Source: DATHWB01 sp035544575 (GTDB taxonomy: Bacteria > Actinomycetota > Acidimicrobiia > Spongiisociales > ZC4RG35). Taken from it: 14,095 bases of DNA. The notes under the pieces were generated by a model, which was not told the DNA's origin, searched no databases, and worked only from the letters and a program-made list of their open reading frames with translations. Each line of letters opens with the position of its first letter. The first letter of the stretch is position 1. The stretch covers positions 1-14,095 of the forward strand of contig DATKEC010000079.1 in assembly GCA_035544575.1 (NCBI GenBank). Reading direction: 5' to 3'. Positions 13,900 to 14,095 of the stretch are shown here, piece after piece. A program made the translations under genes and the position numbers.

Positions 13900-14095
13900 T
13901 CAAGCCCGGGAGTCGCTTCCTTTCCACACCGTGTATCCGGCCCATGCCAACCCAAGGGCGAACACGGGAACGCCGATGTAGAAGCCCCATTCGGTGGTGG
14001 TCGACTCGTCCTCGAAGAAGGCGCCAGTGGCCATATCGATGGCGATCGCAGCTACCAACCCGACGAGCATGAGGACACCCGACGCTGGCGGCAGG
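13900..14095 (-). CDS. Small membrane protein, C-terminal part (cut by window edge)
   Basis: Reading minus strand from the right edge, an open frame of 65 codons ends at TGA (13902-13900). It encodes two hydrophobic segments, GVLMLVGLVAAIAIDM and WGFYIGVPVFALGLAWAGYTVW, joined by an acidic Glu/Asp/Thr loop, and ends in WKGSDSRA. This is typical of a two-helix or larger membrane protein. An ATG at 14070 lies inside the first helix, so the true start is probably beyond the window. The family is not recognised. Its terminator could be the bidirectional hairpin after tRNA-Arg, 346 bases downstream. Confidence 0.6.
   Translation of the reverse strand, partial: LPPASGVLMLVGLVAAIAIDMATGAFFEDESTTTEWGFYIGVPVFALGLAWAGYTVWKGSDSRA

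Noticed and set aside
13496..13981. 161-codon plus-strand open frame after tRNA-Arg
   Set aside because: It starts within the tRNA, crosses the terminator and runs antisense into the membrane-protein gene; no recognised domain.
1..14095. CRISPR arrays, insertion sequences, rRNA or riboswitches
   Set aside because: Looked for regularly spaced repeats, transposase motifs and known RNA structures; none seen apart from the four tRNAs and short hairpins.

Overview
The window is a high-GC chromosomal segment that looks actinobacterial. The signs are a SARP-type (winged helix plus BTAD) regulator, an RskA-like anti-sigma protein, a MurA with Asp in place of the catalytic Cys (as in mycobacteria), candidate TANNNT -10 boxes with leaderless starts, and GTG/GC-rich codon use. 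The giant multi-domain nSTAND/WD40 protein is of a style I associate with Acidimicrobiia and relatives, but the taxon cannot be fixed from this sequence. I see no transposase, integrase, CRISPR array or other plain mark of horizontal transfer.

Layout. (1) 1-1212: two serine tRNAs (CGA, UGA), an RhtA-like amino-acid exporter whose ATG lies 3 bases after the second tRNA's CCA, and a third serine tRNA (GCU). (2) 1276-7092, minus strand: one very large gene (1938 aa) joining a SARP-like DNA-binding region, a class III nucleotide cyclase domain, a Ser/Thr protein kinase, an nSTAND P-loop NTPase, one transmembrane helix and a C-terminal WD40 propeller. (3) 7209-8287, plus strand: an ECF sigma factor and a single-pass RskA-like anti-sigma protein, overlapping by ATGA and divergent from the giant gene across 116 bp. 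(4) 8294-9151, minus: a lipoprotein with two copies of the secreted-repeat domain (Lipoprotein_15 type), convergent with the anti-sigma gene at a strong hairpin. (5) 9246-12274, minus: a DUF885 peptidase-like gene overlapping murA by TGATG. (6) 12350-13285, minus: a second DMT/EamA transporter. (7) 13449-13554: tRNA-Arg(ACG) with an intrinsic terminator. (8) About 350 bases with no assignable gene, then the C-terminal end of a small membrane protein running off the right edge.

The most interesting part is 1.3-9.2 kb. A membrane-tethered polypeptide carries DNA-binding, nucleotide-cyclase, kinase and STAND-ATPase modules on one side of the membrane and a cysteine-containing WD40 propeller predicted on the other. 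It shares a divergent intergenic region with an ECF sigma/anti-sigma pair. That region holds a hexamer direct repeat with an 11-bp period, placed just upstream of a leaderless-type -10 box for the giant gene, which is the arrangement expected of a SARP operator. The proposal that these genes form one envelope-sensing circuit, perhaps including the downstream lipoprotein, is inference.
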